64,000 nucleotides of DNA from Chloroflexi bacterium AL-N1. Lineage in GTDB: Bacteria; Chloroflexota; Chloroflexia; Chloroflexales; Roseiflexaceae. The notes beneath the pieces were generated by a model. It was not told the DNA's origin. It searched no databases and saw only the letters and a list, made by a program, of their open reading frames with translations. The translations under genes and the position numbers were made by a program. Below, piece by piece: positions 6,626 to 15,687 of the stretch; the first letter of the stretch is position 1; each line of letters opens with the position of its first letter. The stretch spans positions 124,001-188,000 of the forward strand of contig WYDT01000003.1 in NCBI GenBank assembly GCA_013122435.1, written 5' to 3'.

Positions 6626-8896
6626 TTATCGTACGGTCTGTTGTGCTTCAGCTTCCTTATCCTTGATGAAATGTGGTTCAGGCTGAGCCAGGATACGGGC
6701 AATATTGCGTAATTCCATCCACCACTGTTCTTTTGGTCGTTGATGTGCATTATCAACCATACGAGGCAGATCCTCCAGATTAAAAAAGCGCACCTGGCCT
6801 TCTGTTAAACCAATAAACGAGCCTGCTGGTGTTGGTTTGTCGGCTTCCTGAACGAGAAAATCCACGCATTGTGCGGCTAATCGAGTTGCCTGAATACGGT
6901 CAAATGGCGTAGGATTGCCACCCTGCTGGAGGTGGCCTAAAATAGCCTGGCGCACCTCAAACAGGTCGCCACCCTCTTCCTCGAACAGGGCACACATAAA
7001 GCCTGTATTGTAGATATTGCTGACATTCTCGTTGCGAATCAGCAACCCCAGCCGCTTTCCATGTTGAAAGCCACGTATCAATTGGGCTAAATCAGCCTCC
7101 AGATCACGCAGTGTCACACCCTCTTCGTGCAAGTAGACTCGTTCAGCGCCTGTTGAGAGACCGCTCATCAATGCCAGATAGCCACAATAGCGTCCCATCA
7201 CTTCTACGACAAAACAACGGTGTGTTGCTACTGCCGATTGCTTGATCTTATCGACAACCTCAACAATGCTGTTCAATGCCGTATCGGCGCCAATACTGAG
7301 TTCTGATCCCGGTAGGTTGTTGTTAATTGTCGCAGGCAGACAAATAATGGGAATGTTAAACGCGGCAAAATTCTCTCGTTCGCGGACCAGGCGTGAGGCC
7401 GCTTGATACCCTGACCAACCGCCAATGACTAACAAGCCCTGAATCTCTTGCTCTTCAATATTTCGGGCAATAGCATATAGATCGCGCCCCTCAGGAATTC
7501 TGCGACTGGTTCCCAACTCTGCGCCACCCATGGCCGACCAGCCACTTACGCTCATCCAATCCATCGGTACAATGTTGCCATCAGTCAATCCGTTAAAGCC
7601 GTCCTGGACGCCAAGCATAGTATGTCCTTCATCAAGACCGAGTCGCACCGCCGCCCGTACGGCGGTATTCATGCCTGGTGATGGAGCACTGGCATTCATT
7701 ACGGCAAGGCGCAGCGTTTTTTTGCCGGGTTTTGGTGGACGTGGGAGGGTTCGTACCAGCGTGCGTAATGTGCGATAGGAGTCCTGAAAACTGCCACCAC
7801 GTAACTCCATGGCCTGCTGATAATTTTGGGCGTTAATAGCGTCTGCTATGGCGTGGGTTTGTGCAACACATTGCATCAGTGGTGCCTGGGTAATACGGTT
7901 GTTCCGCACACCAATAAGAACGGATTCACCATCAGATGGTGCCGAAAGCGCATGTTCAACTGCTGCGTGGCCCAACAGGGTGCTCATATAACGGTCGAAG
8001 GCACTTGGAGCGCCGCCACGCTGAACATGGCCCAGAATAGTTACACGGGTATCTTCGCCCAGTTGTGTTTCGAGTATCTGTTTAATCTGTTCGGCATTGA
8101 TGGGGTTGCCCTGGCGATCACGCGCCCCTTCTGCCACAATCACAATGCTATCGCGACGCCCTACCTCACGACCCGATTTCAACACCTGGCACATATGGGT
8201 CTGCCAGTCATCAACATTCGGGGGACTCTCGGGAATAAATACCCAGTCGGCGCCGGTCGCAATTGCGCTCATTAAGGCCAGATAGCCACAGTTGCGCCCC
8301 ATCACTTCTACCACAAACATCCGCTGGTGACTTGCTGCGGTACTGCTAATAGAGTCTATCGCCTGGGTGATACGGTGCAAGGCGGTGTCCGCACCGATCG
8401 TCATATCGGTACCAACCATATCATTATCGATGGAGCCAACCAGCCCTGTTACTGTAAGATAGGGGTTCTGTTCCAAAGTTACTTGGTCAATATCACCGCG
8501 TTCACGTAGTTCAGCAACCAAGTCAGGCCATTCCTGACGAAACAGATTTGCACCGGTTAGACTACCATCCCCGCCGATTACAATCAAACTGTTGATGCCA
8601 TGCTCAAGCAAATTCCGTGTAGTCTGGAGCCGACCTGAGCGCGAGCGAAATTCAGCACAACGTGCGGTTCCGATGACTGTCCCACCACGGTGCATAATGC
8701 CACCAACTGAGTTCCAATTCATTTTCTGAATGTATGAGCCACCATCAACCAAGCCTTGATAGCCCTCATAGATGGCGTACACATCGATGTTTCGTTCTAA
8801 AGCAGTGCGTACCACGGCGCGTACGGCAGGGTTCATGCCGGGGGCATCACCACCGCTTGTCATAACACCCAATCGCTTTGTCGTGTAGTTAGTCAT
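6626..8896 (-). CDS. pfkA: Tandem-domain 6-phosphofructokinase, eukaryote-like architecture
   Basis: The 756 residues hold two phosphofructokinase domains. The N-half (about 8-385) keeps catalytic motifs: TSGGDAPGMN at 13-22, GGDGS at 108-112, GSIDND at 154-159 followed by GTDMTIGADTALHRI, and EVMGRNCGYLAL near 197. The C-half (about 392-756) is degenerate: NASAPSPGMN replaces the first motif, GGWSGY (492-497) replaces GGDGS, and PATINNN (521-527) has lost the catalytic Asp. This split of a working N-half and a regulatory C-half is how animal and fungal PFK-1 is built. The enzyme should use ATP to make fructose 1,6-bisphosphate, with the C-half as an effector site (inferred). It is convergent to the PPi-type gene pair. 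Confidence 0.9.
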   Translation of the reverse strand: MTNYTTKRLGVMTSGGDAPGMNPAVRAVVRTALERNIDVYAIYEGYQGLVDGGSYIQKMNWNSVGGIMHRGGTVIGTARCAEFRSRSGRLQTTRNLLEHGINSLIVIGGDGSLTGANLFRQEWPDLVAELRERGDIDQVTLEQNPYLTVTGLVGSIDNDMVGTDMTIGADTALHRITQAIDSISSTAASHQRMFVVEVMGRNCGYLALMSAIATGADWVFIPESPPNVDDWQTHMCQVLKSGREVGRRDSIVIVAEGARDRQGNPINAEQIKQILETQLGEDTRVTILGHVQRGGAPSAFDRYMSTLLGHAAVEHALSAPSDGESVLIGVRNNRITQAPLMQCVAQTHAIADAINAQNYQQAMELRGGSFQDSYRTLRTLVRTLPRPPKPGKKTLRLAVMNASAPSPGMNTAVRAAVRLGLDEGHTMLGVQDGFNGLTDGNIVPMDWMSVSGWSAMGGAELGTSRRIPEGRDLYAIARNIEEQEIQGLLVIGGWSGYQAASRLVRERENFAAFNIPIICLPATINNNLPGSELSIGADTALNSIVEVVDKIKQSAVATHRCFVVEVMGRYCGYLALMSGLSTGAERVYLHEEGVTLRDLEADLAQLIRGFQHGKRLGLLIRNENVSNIYNTGFMCALFEEEGGDLFEVRQAILGHLQQGGNPTPFDRIQATRLAAQCVDFLVQEADKPTPAGSFIGLTEGQVRFFNLEDLPRMVDNAHQRPKEQWWMELRNIARILAQPEPHFIKDKEAEAQQTVR

Positions 8897-9345
8897 ACAT
8901 GCTCACAAAAAATTATATAGTTGGTTTGATAAGCAACAGCCAATACAGTGGTCTAGTATCAGCATATAGCAGCTATTTTCATTCTGGGGAAAGACATGTT
9001 TATCCTTCGGTGATATCTCTTTACCCATGAGAAACGGGTTAAGGGTTAGGATTTAGGGGTTAATCGTGTCTCGTAGGTGGGTGGTTCGCCCGTCCACCGT
9101 AATCTTAACACCGAGACGCCGATTGAGGATAAGGGTTAGCAGTGTTCACGTTACCCGTAGGTGGTTGGTTTGTCCGTGCACCCTGTCACCACCTCACCCG
9201 CTCAAGCAGCGGGCTGATTAGCGACACCTGCTCAAGCAGGCAGGCTCCTTGGATACCACTCGCCCAAGTATCCTTACCTAGGCTGGGGACGTGGGGGTGG
9301 TGGTCCGTCCACACAAAGAACCACATGTATCTCGCTGAGTCACAT
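8897..9345. repeat. Non-coding stretch with degenerate hairpin repeats
   Basis: No gene is supported. Three related hairpins of the form GGTGG..GG..CC..CCACC occur near 9074-9098, 9160-9185 and 9290-9315, progressively degenerate. CCCGCT/AGCGGG (9197-9213) and CCTGCT/AGCAGG (9227-9240) share the core GCTCAAGCAG. Near 9036-9063 four loose copies of a GGGTTAR heptamer run in tandem. This is probably decayed repeat DNA continuing into the RHS remnant. Confidence 0.5.
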
Positions 9346-9477
9346 ATGTATGATCTCATCACCCCACTTGTGCAAATCCTCAACGACGGCACTACCAATC
9401 ACCGCTACGGCCAAGGACGGCTCATGAGCGATACTGGCATGTGGTATCACTATAGCGGCCTGAGCCTGCTGGTCGCT
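9346..9477 (+). pseudogene. Fragment of an RHS-repeat protein gene
   Basis: An open stretch encodes YDLITPLVQILNDGTTNHR, then YGQGRLMSDTGMWYHYSG, resembling the RHS/YD-repeat end pattern (xLPQVLxDGTTxYLYGxGRLxxxxGxWxYHxxDALGSVR). The expected DALGSVR end is missing and the frame runs on antisense through the nitroreductase gene. No start or ribosome binding site is visible, so this looks like a leftover piece of a large surface/toxin gene rather than a working protein. Confidence 0.4.
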
Positions 9478-9482
9478 GTCCT

Positions 9483-10073
9483 TTACCACATTTCGCGATG
9501 GATATACTCAGCCTCAGCCTTACGTCCCCGCTTGAGCGATGGTGAACGTTTATCTGGTGCTCGATACCCGATGGGGATGACGCCCACCGGAGTTACCTCA
9601 TCAGGTATATTCAACAGTGCGCGCAGTGCTGGCAAATCAAAGGCACCGGCAAAACCAGCATCGAGTCCTTCATCGATCACTGCCAGCAACAGAATCATCA
9701 CCGCACAACCAATGTCCATATGCCAGTAGGGTACCGGCCACTCCATTTCACCGCCATCAGCCGGGGCTTTGTCTACCTCCTGGTAGCGACGACGATAGGC
9801 TGTTTCGCTGGTGCAGGGGACGACTAACATCGGCGCACCAGAAATAAAGTAATCAAATCCACGCTCAACATAATGATCTTCTCCACACAACGTGGCGATA
9901 GACTGTTTCAATGCTGGCTGCGTTACGACAATAAAAGACTGCCCTTGCGTAAAACCAGCGCTGGGAGCATGGCGTGCAAGGTCAAGTATTCGGTCGATTA
10001 TTTCCGGAGCAACAGGTGTATCGGCAAAGTTACGCACCATCCGTCGTTTCAGAACGACATCGCGAAATTCCAT
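9483..10073 (-). CDS. Nitroreductase-family flavoprotein
   Basis: About 196 residues from the Met at 10073, chosen because AAGGGG lies 9 bp upstream; an upstream ATG at 10118 would add 15 residues without a site. MEFRDVVLKRRMVRNFADTPV at the start and LDLARHAPSAGFTQGQSFIVV are the usual FMN-binding opening of the family, and DIGCAVMILLLAVIDEGLDAGFAG is the dimer/FMN helix. Such enzymes reduce nitro compounds, quinones or flavins with NAD(P)H. Its neighbour, a divergent cupin gene about 100 bp away, gives no pathway clue, so the substrate is unknown. Confidence 0.85.
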   Translation of the reverse strand: MEFRDVVLKRRMVRNFADTPVAPEIIDRILDLARHAPSAGFTQGQSFIVVTQPALKQSIATLCGEDHYVERGFDYFISGAPMLVVPCTSETAYRRRYQEVDKAPADGGEMEWPVPYWHMDIGCAVMILLLAVIDEGLDAGFAGAFDLPALRALLNIPDEVTPVGVIPIGYRAPDKRSPSLKRGRKAEAEYIHREMW

Positions 10074-10174
10074 ACGCGGAACCCCTTTTCTATTGACCAT
10101 ACTGGATAATTGATCCATAGTATTGCGTATACCTGAGTGTAATGCAACTGTGATATGGAAATGAGGTCTGACAT

Positions 10175-10498
10175 ATGCGCTATTTTACCGATTATCGAGA
10201 CCACGTTGGGAGCAGCCCAACGCGCTTCTTCAAGACCACGTTGTTTCAAAGTCCTCGTATACTGGTTGGGATGGATTGCCTTGAGCCGGGGCAGAGTCAG
10301 GAAGCTCATGTGCACACAGGGCGAGATAAATGCTATTTCGTCATAGAGGGTACCGGCACCTTTACTATCGGTGAAGAGACATGCAAGGTCAGTGAGGACA
10401 TGGTCGTCTGGGCACCAGCAGATGTGATACATAGCGTTGTGAATACCGGATCACAACGGCTGGTGATGTTGATTGGCATGGCACCAGAGCCAGGGTAA
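10175..10498 (+). CDS. Single-domain cupin protein
   Basis: A 107-residue protein that is almost entirely one cupin barrel. Motif 1 is EAHVHTGRDKCYFVIEGTGTF (about 47-67), holding two His and a possible third ligand; motif 2 is VWAPADVIHSVVNTG (about 78-92), with a final His. It may bind a divalent metal and act as a small isomerase, dioxygenase-like enzyme or sensor. It is followed after 40 bp by a phosphotransferase-fold gene on the same strand, so they may be co-transcribed. Nothing in the sequence fixes the ligand. Confidence 0.8.
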   Translation: MRYFTDYRDHVGSSPTRFFKTTLFQSPRILVGMDCLEPGQSQEAHVHTGRDKCYFVIEGTGTFTIGEETCKVSEDMVVWAPADVIHSVVNTGSQRLVMLIGMAPEPG

Positions 10499-10538
10499 AA
10501 TCTCGTAACAGCCTTCATGGTTATAAGGAGCAGTGCAT

Positions 10539-11519
10539 ATGCCTGAGACGTTTGCTTCTGACATGTTAACTATGCTTGTGTGTAAACACGTTGCGGTAGC
10601 TGATGAGTCGTTGCGATTCGACCGAGTGACGACCGGAAAACACAATACATCGTACTGGGTCAAGAGCAATCTTGGTTGTTTTATTCTGCGTATCGCGCCA
10701 CCTGATGATAGTGGTCTGCTCTTTTACGAACGTCTGATGATGCGTCAGGAACCAGCGATACATCACCTTTTGCGGGACTACACCAGCGTTCCCGTTGCGG
10801 ATATTATTGCTTTTGACTTTGATCGTAGCCTGATAGACCGCGATTACATGGTGATGAGTGTGCTCCCCGGTCAGCCGTTGAGTGAGATGACGCACTTCTT
10901 GCAGACCGACTATGATCGTGTATTGGAACAAGTTGGGCGCTACCTCCATCAGGTTCACATGCTCACGGCTGATGTGCACATGGCGCAGGGTGTTTGTGGG
11001 TATCTGGGTGCACATTGCCCGATGGTGCCACAACCAACGTGGGCTGAGGCGTTTACCGTGATGTGGAACGCACTGCTCGATGATGTCGTGGCATGTGATG
11101 GCTATGACAGGGCGCTCGCAAATGCCCTACGCGACCTGCTGGAGTACCATCGGCAGTGTTTTGAGCGATTAGTTGAGCCGCAGTTGCTGCATATGGATGT
11201 GTGGGGACAGAATATCCTGGTTGATGCTGCTGGCAATGTGAGTGGCTTAGTCGATTTTGATCGAGCGCTCTGGGGCGATGTCGAGATAGAGTTTGCGGTG
11301 CTTGATTACTGTGGGATTAGTGAACCTTCATTCTGGCGTGGCTACGGTTTGTCGCGCGATGAGTCACCATCTGCGATGATTCGGCGCCAGTTCTACCTGC
11401 TCTACGAGGTTCTGAAGTACATTCCCATTTCGATTTGGCGGCGTCAGGATCGGGCTCGAGCTGATACGTATAAGCAATATGCCATGCGCTTGATCCAGCC
11501 ACTTATTACAAAAACCTAA
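10539..11519 (+). CDS. Aminoglycoside phosphotransferase-fold kinase (APH family)
   Basis: The ATG at 10539 is preferred over the GTG at 10533 because AAGGAG lies 8 bp before it. The 326-residue protein has an N-terminal ATP-binding lobe (TTGKHNTSYWVKS near 30), then the catalytic loop LLHMDVWGQNILVD (HxDxxxxN) near 215 and the metal loop LVDFDRALWGD near 237. The family includes antibiotic, homoserine, choline and fructosamine kinases. There is no resistance context, and the preceding cupin suggests small-molecule metabolism instead. Substrate unknown. Confidence 0.8.
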   Translation: MPETFASDMLTMLVCKHVAVADESLRFDRVTTGKHNTSYWVKSNLGCFILRIAPPDDSGLLFYERLMMRQEPAIHHLLRDYTSVPVADIIAFDFDRSLIDRDYMVMSVLPGQPLSEMTHFLQTDYDRVLEQVGRYLHQVHMLTADVHMAQGVCGYLGAHCPMVPQPTWAEAFTVMWNALLDDVVACDGYDRALANALRDLLEYHRQCFERLVEPQLLHMDVWGQNILVDAAGNVSGLVDFDRALWGDVEIEFAVLDYCGISEPSFWRGYGLSRDESPSAMIRRQFYLLYEVLKYIPISIWRRQDRARADTYKQYAMRLIQPLITKT

Positions 11520-11608
11520 TATGCTCACTGTATCAGCTAATTCTCAGGAACAAATAGGGGGTGTTGATCGTCTTAATTAGTGTCCCTCTAATTCACTTCG
11601 TCGGAAGT

Positions 11609-11641
11609 CGAGACAACCTTAGCCTCCACGAGGTTGTCTCG
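11609..11641. repeat. Perfect 11 bp inverted repeat
   Basis: CGAGACAACCT and AGGTTGTCTCG flank an 11-base loop, with further imperfect pairing outside (TCGG/CCGA). No U-run follows on either strand, so it is more likely a repeat element or processing hairpin than a terminator. It follows the APH-fold gene by about 90 bp. Confidence 0.5.
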
Positions 11642-11762
11642 GCCCGACAGGTTCCCCAACCTAGGTCTGAGTGTTGATAGTGGAATGGTGGGCAAACTAC
11701 TATCGATGCTCAGGCCATCTATTTATTGTACTACACTTTTTCAGGTGATTCTGGAAAAGATG

Positions 11763-11771
11763 TGCTATACT
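11763..11771 (+). promoter_or_regulatory. Extended -10 promoter box for fni
   Basis: TGCTATACT is an extended -10 element about 80 bp before the fni start. The same TGCTATA(C/A)T box precedes rnj (40630-40638) and secG (55454-55462), which supports it as a housekeeping promoter in this genome. No good -35 box is visible. Confidence 0.4.
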
Positions 11772-11851
11772 TTCTACTACATATCACATTCCACGTATCT
11801 GACACCTAGTGAGTAACACACAGATGTTCCTCCTACAAGAGCGTATAATCT

Positions 11852-12889
11852 ATGACAAACAATGATCGTACCGTTAGCCGCAAGAGTGATCATGTCCGTA
11901 TCGTTCTGGATGAGGATGTGAAAGCAAAAGGTATTGAGACAGGTTTTGCAGATTATCGTTTGCCACATGAAGCTTTGCCTGATCTCAATCTGTCCGAGGT
12001 TGATACTTCGATGGTATTTCTGGGGAAAACGCTCCAGGCCCCGTTGTTGGTGAGTTCAATGACAGGTGGTGCTCGTGATGTTGCATATATCAACACTGCG
12101 CTTGCTGAAGCTGTTCAATCGCTTGGGTTAGCCATGGGTGTTGGCTCACAACGGGCCGCAGTACAAGACGGTAGCCTGGCATACACCTACCAGGTGCGTC
12201 GTGTGGCACCAGATATCCCTTTGTTAGCGAATTTAGGTGCCGTACAACTGAACTATGGCTATGGTGTCGATGAGTGTCGGCGGGCTGTTGAGATGATCGA
12301 AGCCGATGCGCTGATCTTGCACTTGAACGCGCTTCAAGAGGCCATTCAACCCGAAGGCGATACGCATTTCAAAGGGTTGCTCCAGCGGATTGAGGAAGTA
12401 TGTGCAAAGGTTAGTGTACCCGTTATTGTCAAAGAAGTTGGCAATGGCATCAGTGCACAGACGGCCAAACGATTGGTCGATGCTGGCGTGTGGGGTATTG
12501 ATGTTGCCGGTGCTGGTGGCACAAGTTGGAGCGAAGTGGAACGCTTCCGTCAAACGAATAATACGGGCGTACGTGTCGCTGCGGCTTTTGCAGGATGGGG
12601 TATTCCCACGACCAAGGCTATCTGTCAGATACGCGCCGTATTGCCGGATACGTGTGTGATTGGGAGCGGTGGTGTGCGGAGCGGTGTCGATGTTGCAAAA
12701 GCTATTGCACTGGGTGCGGATCTGGCGGCAACAGCGAAACCTGCTCTGGGAAATGCTGTGCAGGAACGGGGCGTAGAAGCGGTTATTGAGGGGTTACAAG
12801 CCTATCTGGCCGAGTTGCGTATTGCTATGTTTTGTAGTGGATGTGGTAATCTTCAGACATTACGCCAACTGCAACTCCTGTGTGCTTAA
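11852..12889 (+). CDS. fni: Type 2 isopentenyl diphosphate isomerase
   Basis: A 345-residue FMN-dependent enzyme of the expected length. [14 protein letters not shown] at about 10-23 and the following [14 protein letters not shown] are the N-terminal signature; [10 protein letters not shown] near 65, GVGSQRA near 97, and VIVKEVGNG near 197 are substrate and flavin sites; [12 protein letters not shown] near 218 and GSGGVRSG near 272 complete the TIM barrel. It converts IPP to DMAPP, feeding carotenoids, quinones and membrane isoprenoids. Use of the type 2 enzyme fits the mevalonate-route mvaD gene found elsewhere in this window. The Cys-containing tail (MFCSGCGNL) is short and of unclear role. 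Confidence 0.93.
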   Translation: MTNNDRTVSRKSDHVRIVLDEDVKAKGIETGFADYRLPHEALPDLNLSEVDTSMVFLGKTLQAPLLVSSMTGGARDVAYINTALAEAVQSLGLAMGVGSQRAAVQDGSLAYTYQVRRVAPDIPLLANLGAVQLNYGYGVDECRRAVEMIEADALILHLNALQEAIQPEGDTHFKGLLQRIEEVCAKVSVPVIVKEVGNGISAQTAKRLVDAGVWGIDVAGAGGTSWSEVERFRQTNNTGVRVAAAFAGWGIPTTKAICQIRAVLPDTCVIGSGGVRSGVDVAKAIALGADLAATAKPALGNAVQERGVEAVIEGLQAYLAELRIAMFCSGCGNLQTLRQLQLLCA

Positions 12890-12964
12890 GCCATGCAATA
12901 AAGATGTTGCAATCATAGCGATGGTCCCAGCCGAACAGAATCTATTGAGAATGATGGAACAAGT

Positions 12965-14146
12965 ATGCATGTAGCCCAACTGAGTCTGCGTGACTTTCGG
13001 AACTATGAGCGACTCGAGTTGGATCTCTCGTCTGGGGTCACGTTGTTGTATGGCCCAAATGCAGCAGGAAAAACAACAATCTTAGAAGCCCTCTTCTATT
13101 TGGCGACAACACGTTCTCCCCGTACCAGTACTGACCGTGAGATAGTTCGTTGGGACGCTCAGGGTGATATTGGTGTGCCGCCGTTTGCCCAGTTGCGTTG
13201 TGCGGTCCAACGTCATGATGGTGCGGTACGGCTGGAAGTGTTGGTGCAACGGCGGATGGCCGAAGAGGGGCATCTCTTGGGAACATCGGTGAAGACGGTG
13301 CGGGTTGATCGCAAAGCTGTGCGGGCTATGGATTTGGTAGGGCATCTGCGGGTGGTACTTTTTACTCCGGCAGATCTGGCGTTGGTATCAGGTGGACCGG
13401 CAGAGCGTCGGCAGTACCTGAACGTGATGCTCTCGCAACTTGATGGTCGTTATTTGCGTACGCTGTCGCACTTCAACAAAGTGGTGCAGCAGCGTAACAG
13501 TCTCTTGCGTTCGTGGCGTGAGGGGCGACGACCTGTCCGTAGCGCAACCGAGGAACTTGAGTTTTGGAACCAGGAGTTGAGCCGCGCTGGCGCGTATATC
13601 ATACACGAGCGCTTAAAGGCGGTACAGGAGTTAAATGGTATCGTAGGTCCTCTTTTTCAACAAGTAACTGCAAAACCCGCCCCCCTGATTGGTGCATATC
13701 AGAGTACAGTTGCAGGCATAGCAACAGACGCGATCTATCATACGGTGGTTGATGCCTTTCTGTCACAATTAAAGCGACTGCGTGATGAAGAAATTGGACG
13801 TGGGCAAACGTTGGTTGGACCACACCGTGATGATCTGGTGTTAACCATGGGAGATGTATCGGTTGGCACATATGGCTCACGTGGCCAGCAACGTGCCGCA
13901 ACGTTGGCGCTCAAACTCGGTGAGGCAGCGATGATGGAAGCGCGTGCCGGTGAGTCGCCAGTTTTGCTGCTTGATGATGTGTTATCTGAGTTAGATGCGA
14001 TCCGACAGGCACATGTCTTAGAGGTTATCCGACGCCCAGAGCAACAGACGATTGTGACTGCTACGGGCATGAGTGAGTTTGATGGTGCTTTTTTAGCGCG
14101 CGCGCGAACCATACGTGTTGAGGAAGGGCGCTTGTATCCGAGTTAG
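12965..14146 (+). CDS. recF: DNA replication and repair protein RecF
   Basis: A 393-residue SMC-like ATPase. The N-terminus MHVAQLSLRDFRNYERLELDLSSG and Walker A GPNAAGKTT (30-38) are diagnostic; VVLFTPADLALVSGGPAERRQYLN is the RecF-specific segment; YGSRGQQRAATLALKLGE is the ABC signature, and LLLDDVLSELD the Walker B. With RecO and RecR it loads RecA at single-stranded gaps. The gene starts 75 bp after fni on the same strand. RecF genes often lie near dnaN and gyrB, which are not here, so the location is unlinked. Confidence 0.93.
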   Translation: MHVAQLSLRDFRNYERLELDLSSGVTLLYGPNAAGKTTILEALFYLATTRSPRTSTDREIVRWDAQGDIGVPPFAQLRCAVQRHDGAVRLEVLVQRRMAEEGHLLGTSVKTVRVDRKAVRAMDLVGHLRVVLFTPADLALVSGGPAERRQYLNVMLSQLDGRYLRTLSHFNKVVQQRNSLLRSWREGRRPVRSATEELEFWNQELSRAGAYIIHERLKAVQELNGIVGPLFQQVTAKPAPLIGAYQSTVAGIATDAIYHTVVDAFLSQLKRLRDEEIGRGQTLVGPHRDDLVLTMGDVSVGTYGSRGQQRAATLALKLGEAAMMEARAGESPVLLLDDVLSELDAIRQAHVLEVIRRPEQQTIVTATGMSEFDGAFLARARTIRVEEGRLYPS

Positions 14147-14416
14147 AGGAGAAGTGCTTCACTATACCTGCTACGATTCCCTTCAGATTGATGACCGGCT
14201 CCGACGCTTTTCAAAAAACAGATAAATCATAAGGTTACTATAAAGGGTGCATCAATCTGAAAAGTGAATGCTACTATTTTGACACGCTTATCCCCTCTGA
14301 TCAATTTGCTTATATACCTGAAGATTGAGTATGCTACACCACAGATTGTAGACGATACTCATGTCATACAATGCTATGCTGATATTAATCCCATAACATC
14401 ACCTGAGTGAGCAGAT

Positions 14417-15640
14417 ATGACACTTCCATTATCCAAGGTATCTGAGCCAATTGATAACGTTCCAAACCATCACCCTCAATCAGACCGAGGAAAATTGCGT
14501 AATCCTACCGTGATCTTGATTGTTTGCCTTGTGCTCACAATGGGGGTGATTATTTGGTGGGGGTGGAATGTATTTATATCATATGACGTTGTTCGTACGG
14601 TTCTGCCGGAAAACGAGCGCTTGTATGAATTGCGGGGCGAGATTATCTATTTGGATGAGGTGTTAACCATGTCTGCACGTATGTCAGCGACAACGGGAGA
14701 TCTGGCATGGGAAGAACGGTATCAATCATTTGTTCCCCAACTTGATGCGGCCATTCAGGAGGCGATTAATTTAACCCCTACTGATGTTGCAGCACAAATC
14801 AGCACAACGACTAATGATGCTAATATGCAGTTAGTGGATATGGAGGTGCTGTCATTTCAGGCTGTGAGAGATGGTCGTCCAGAAGAAGCCCAAGCGATTT
14901 TATTTAGCGAAGAATACCAATCATACAAAGCAACATATGCTGATGGTACACAAGAGTTGCTTGACTATCTCCAAAGTCGTGCCGTTGATCAGGCGCGACA
15001 GGTGCAACAACGTACTTGGATAACTTTTGTTGCGATGTTGTTCATAGTTCCCATATTAGTCATTTTGTGGGCTCGGGTACTGCGTTATTTGCAAACCAGT
15101 ATAATATTCCGTGATAGAGTGCTGATTGCACACACACGTGAGCAAGAGCTAAAAGAAGTGCAACAGACACAAGAGGCGTTAATCGCTGAACGAACTGCAC
15201 CACTACAAGAGGCGCTGCAGACAGTAGAGCAATGTGAGGCAGCATTAGCGCAAACGGTAGCTGAATTACAGGCCAGTAAAAACACAGTTCGGGAATTGAG
15301 TGCGCCAATCATTCCAGTACTACAAGGTGTATTGGTAGCGCCATTGATTGGATCAATAGATACCATACGAGCTATAACATTTCAAACGAATGTGTTACAG
15401 ATGATAGAGTCTTGGAAAGCCCATTCGGTGGTGTTTGATGTGACAGGTGTTCCTGTCGTAGATACACAGGTGTCACAGGTCTTGCTTGAGACAGCAGATG
15501 CCGTACGAATGCTGGGTGCAACGGTGTCTCTGGTGGGTGTTCGTCCAGAAGTGGCCCAAACGATTGTTGGGTTAGGGATAGATTTAAGTGGTATCCCCTC
15601 GTATCCAGATTTGCAGGCAGCCGTACAGAACTTATCGTGA
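14417..15640 (+). CDS. Membrane sensor with C-terminal STAS domain (RsbR-like)
   Basis: The 407 residues contain one membrane helix near 31-50, an extracytoplasmic region of about 150 residues (helical, four-helix-bundle-like, rich in Glu/Asp), a second helix near 200-218, a coiled coil (about 235-295) and a STAS domain (about 295-405). The STAS part includes SIDTIRAITFQTNVLQMIE and VVFDVTGVPVVDT, where the Thr matches phosphorylated positions of RsbR/RsbS proteins in stressosomes. It probably senses an outside signal and relays it through STAS-kinase interactions. No RsbT-like kinase is encoded next to it. The 270 bp upstream hold no other gene. Confidence 0.75.
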   Translation: MTLPLSKVSEPIDNVPNHHPQSDRGKLRNPTVILIVCLVLTMGVIIWWGWNVFISYDVVRTVLPENERLYELRGEIIYLDEVLTMSARMSATTGDLAWEERYQSFVPQLDAAIQEAINLTPTDVAAQISTTTNDANMQLVDMEVLSFQAVRDGRPEEAQAILFSEEYQSYKATYADGTQELLDYLQSRAVDQARQVQQRTWITFVAMLFIVPILVILWARVLRYLQTSIIFRDRVLIAHTREQELKEVQQTQEALIAERTAPLQEALQTVEQCEAALAQTVAELQASKNTVRELSAPIIPVLQGVLVAPLIGSIDTIRAITFQTNVLQMIESWKAHSVVFDVTGVPVVDTQVSQVLLETADAVRMLGATVSLVGVRPEVAQTIVGLGIDLSGIPSYPDLQAAVQNLS

Positions 15641-15687
15641 CATACCGAGTGTGAGACTCAATGACGTGTTGAGATCAGGGTACCCAG

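Larger units (their letters stand above)
11520..11851. other. Intergenic stretch before the IPP isomerase gene
   Basis: No gene is supported. It contains a perfect 11 bp inverted repeat (11609-11641, separate entry) and an extended -10 box (11763-11771, separate entry). Confidence 0.5.

Noticed and set aside
9036..9063. Telomere-like GGGTTAR repeats as a replicon end
   Set aside because: Only about four imperfect heptamers inside ordinary intergenic sequence; nothing suggests a linear end.
9142..9729. 195-codon plus-strand open frame
   Set aside because: Its first third crosses hairpin repeats and its last third is antisense to the nitroreductase gene. Only the RHS-like middle (9346-9477) is worth keeping, as a remnant.
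10539..11519. APH-fold gene as an antibiotic resistance gene
   Set aside because: The fold is broad, and there is no integron, transposon or resistance context.
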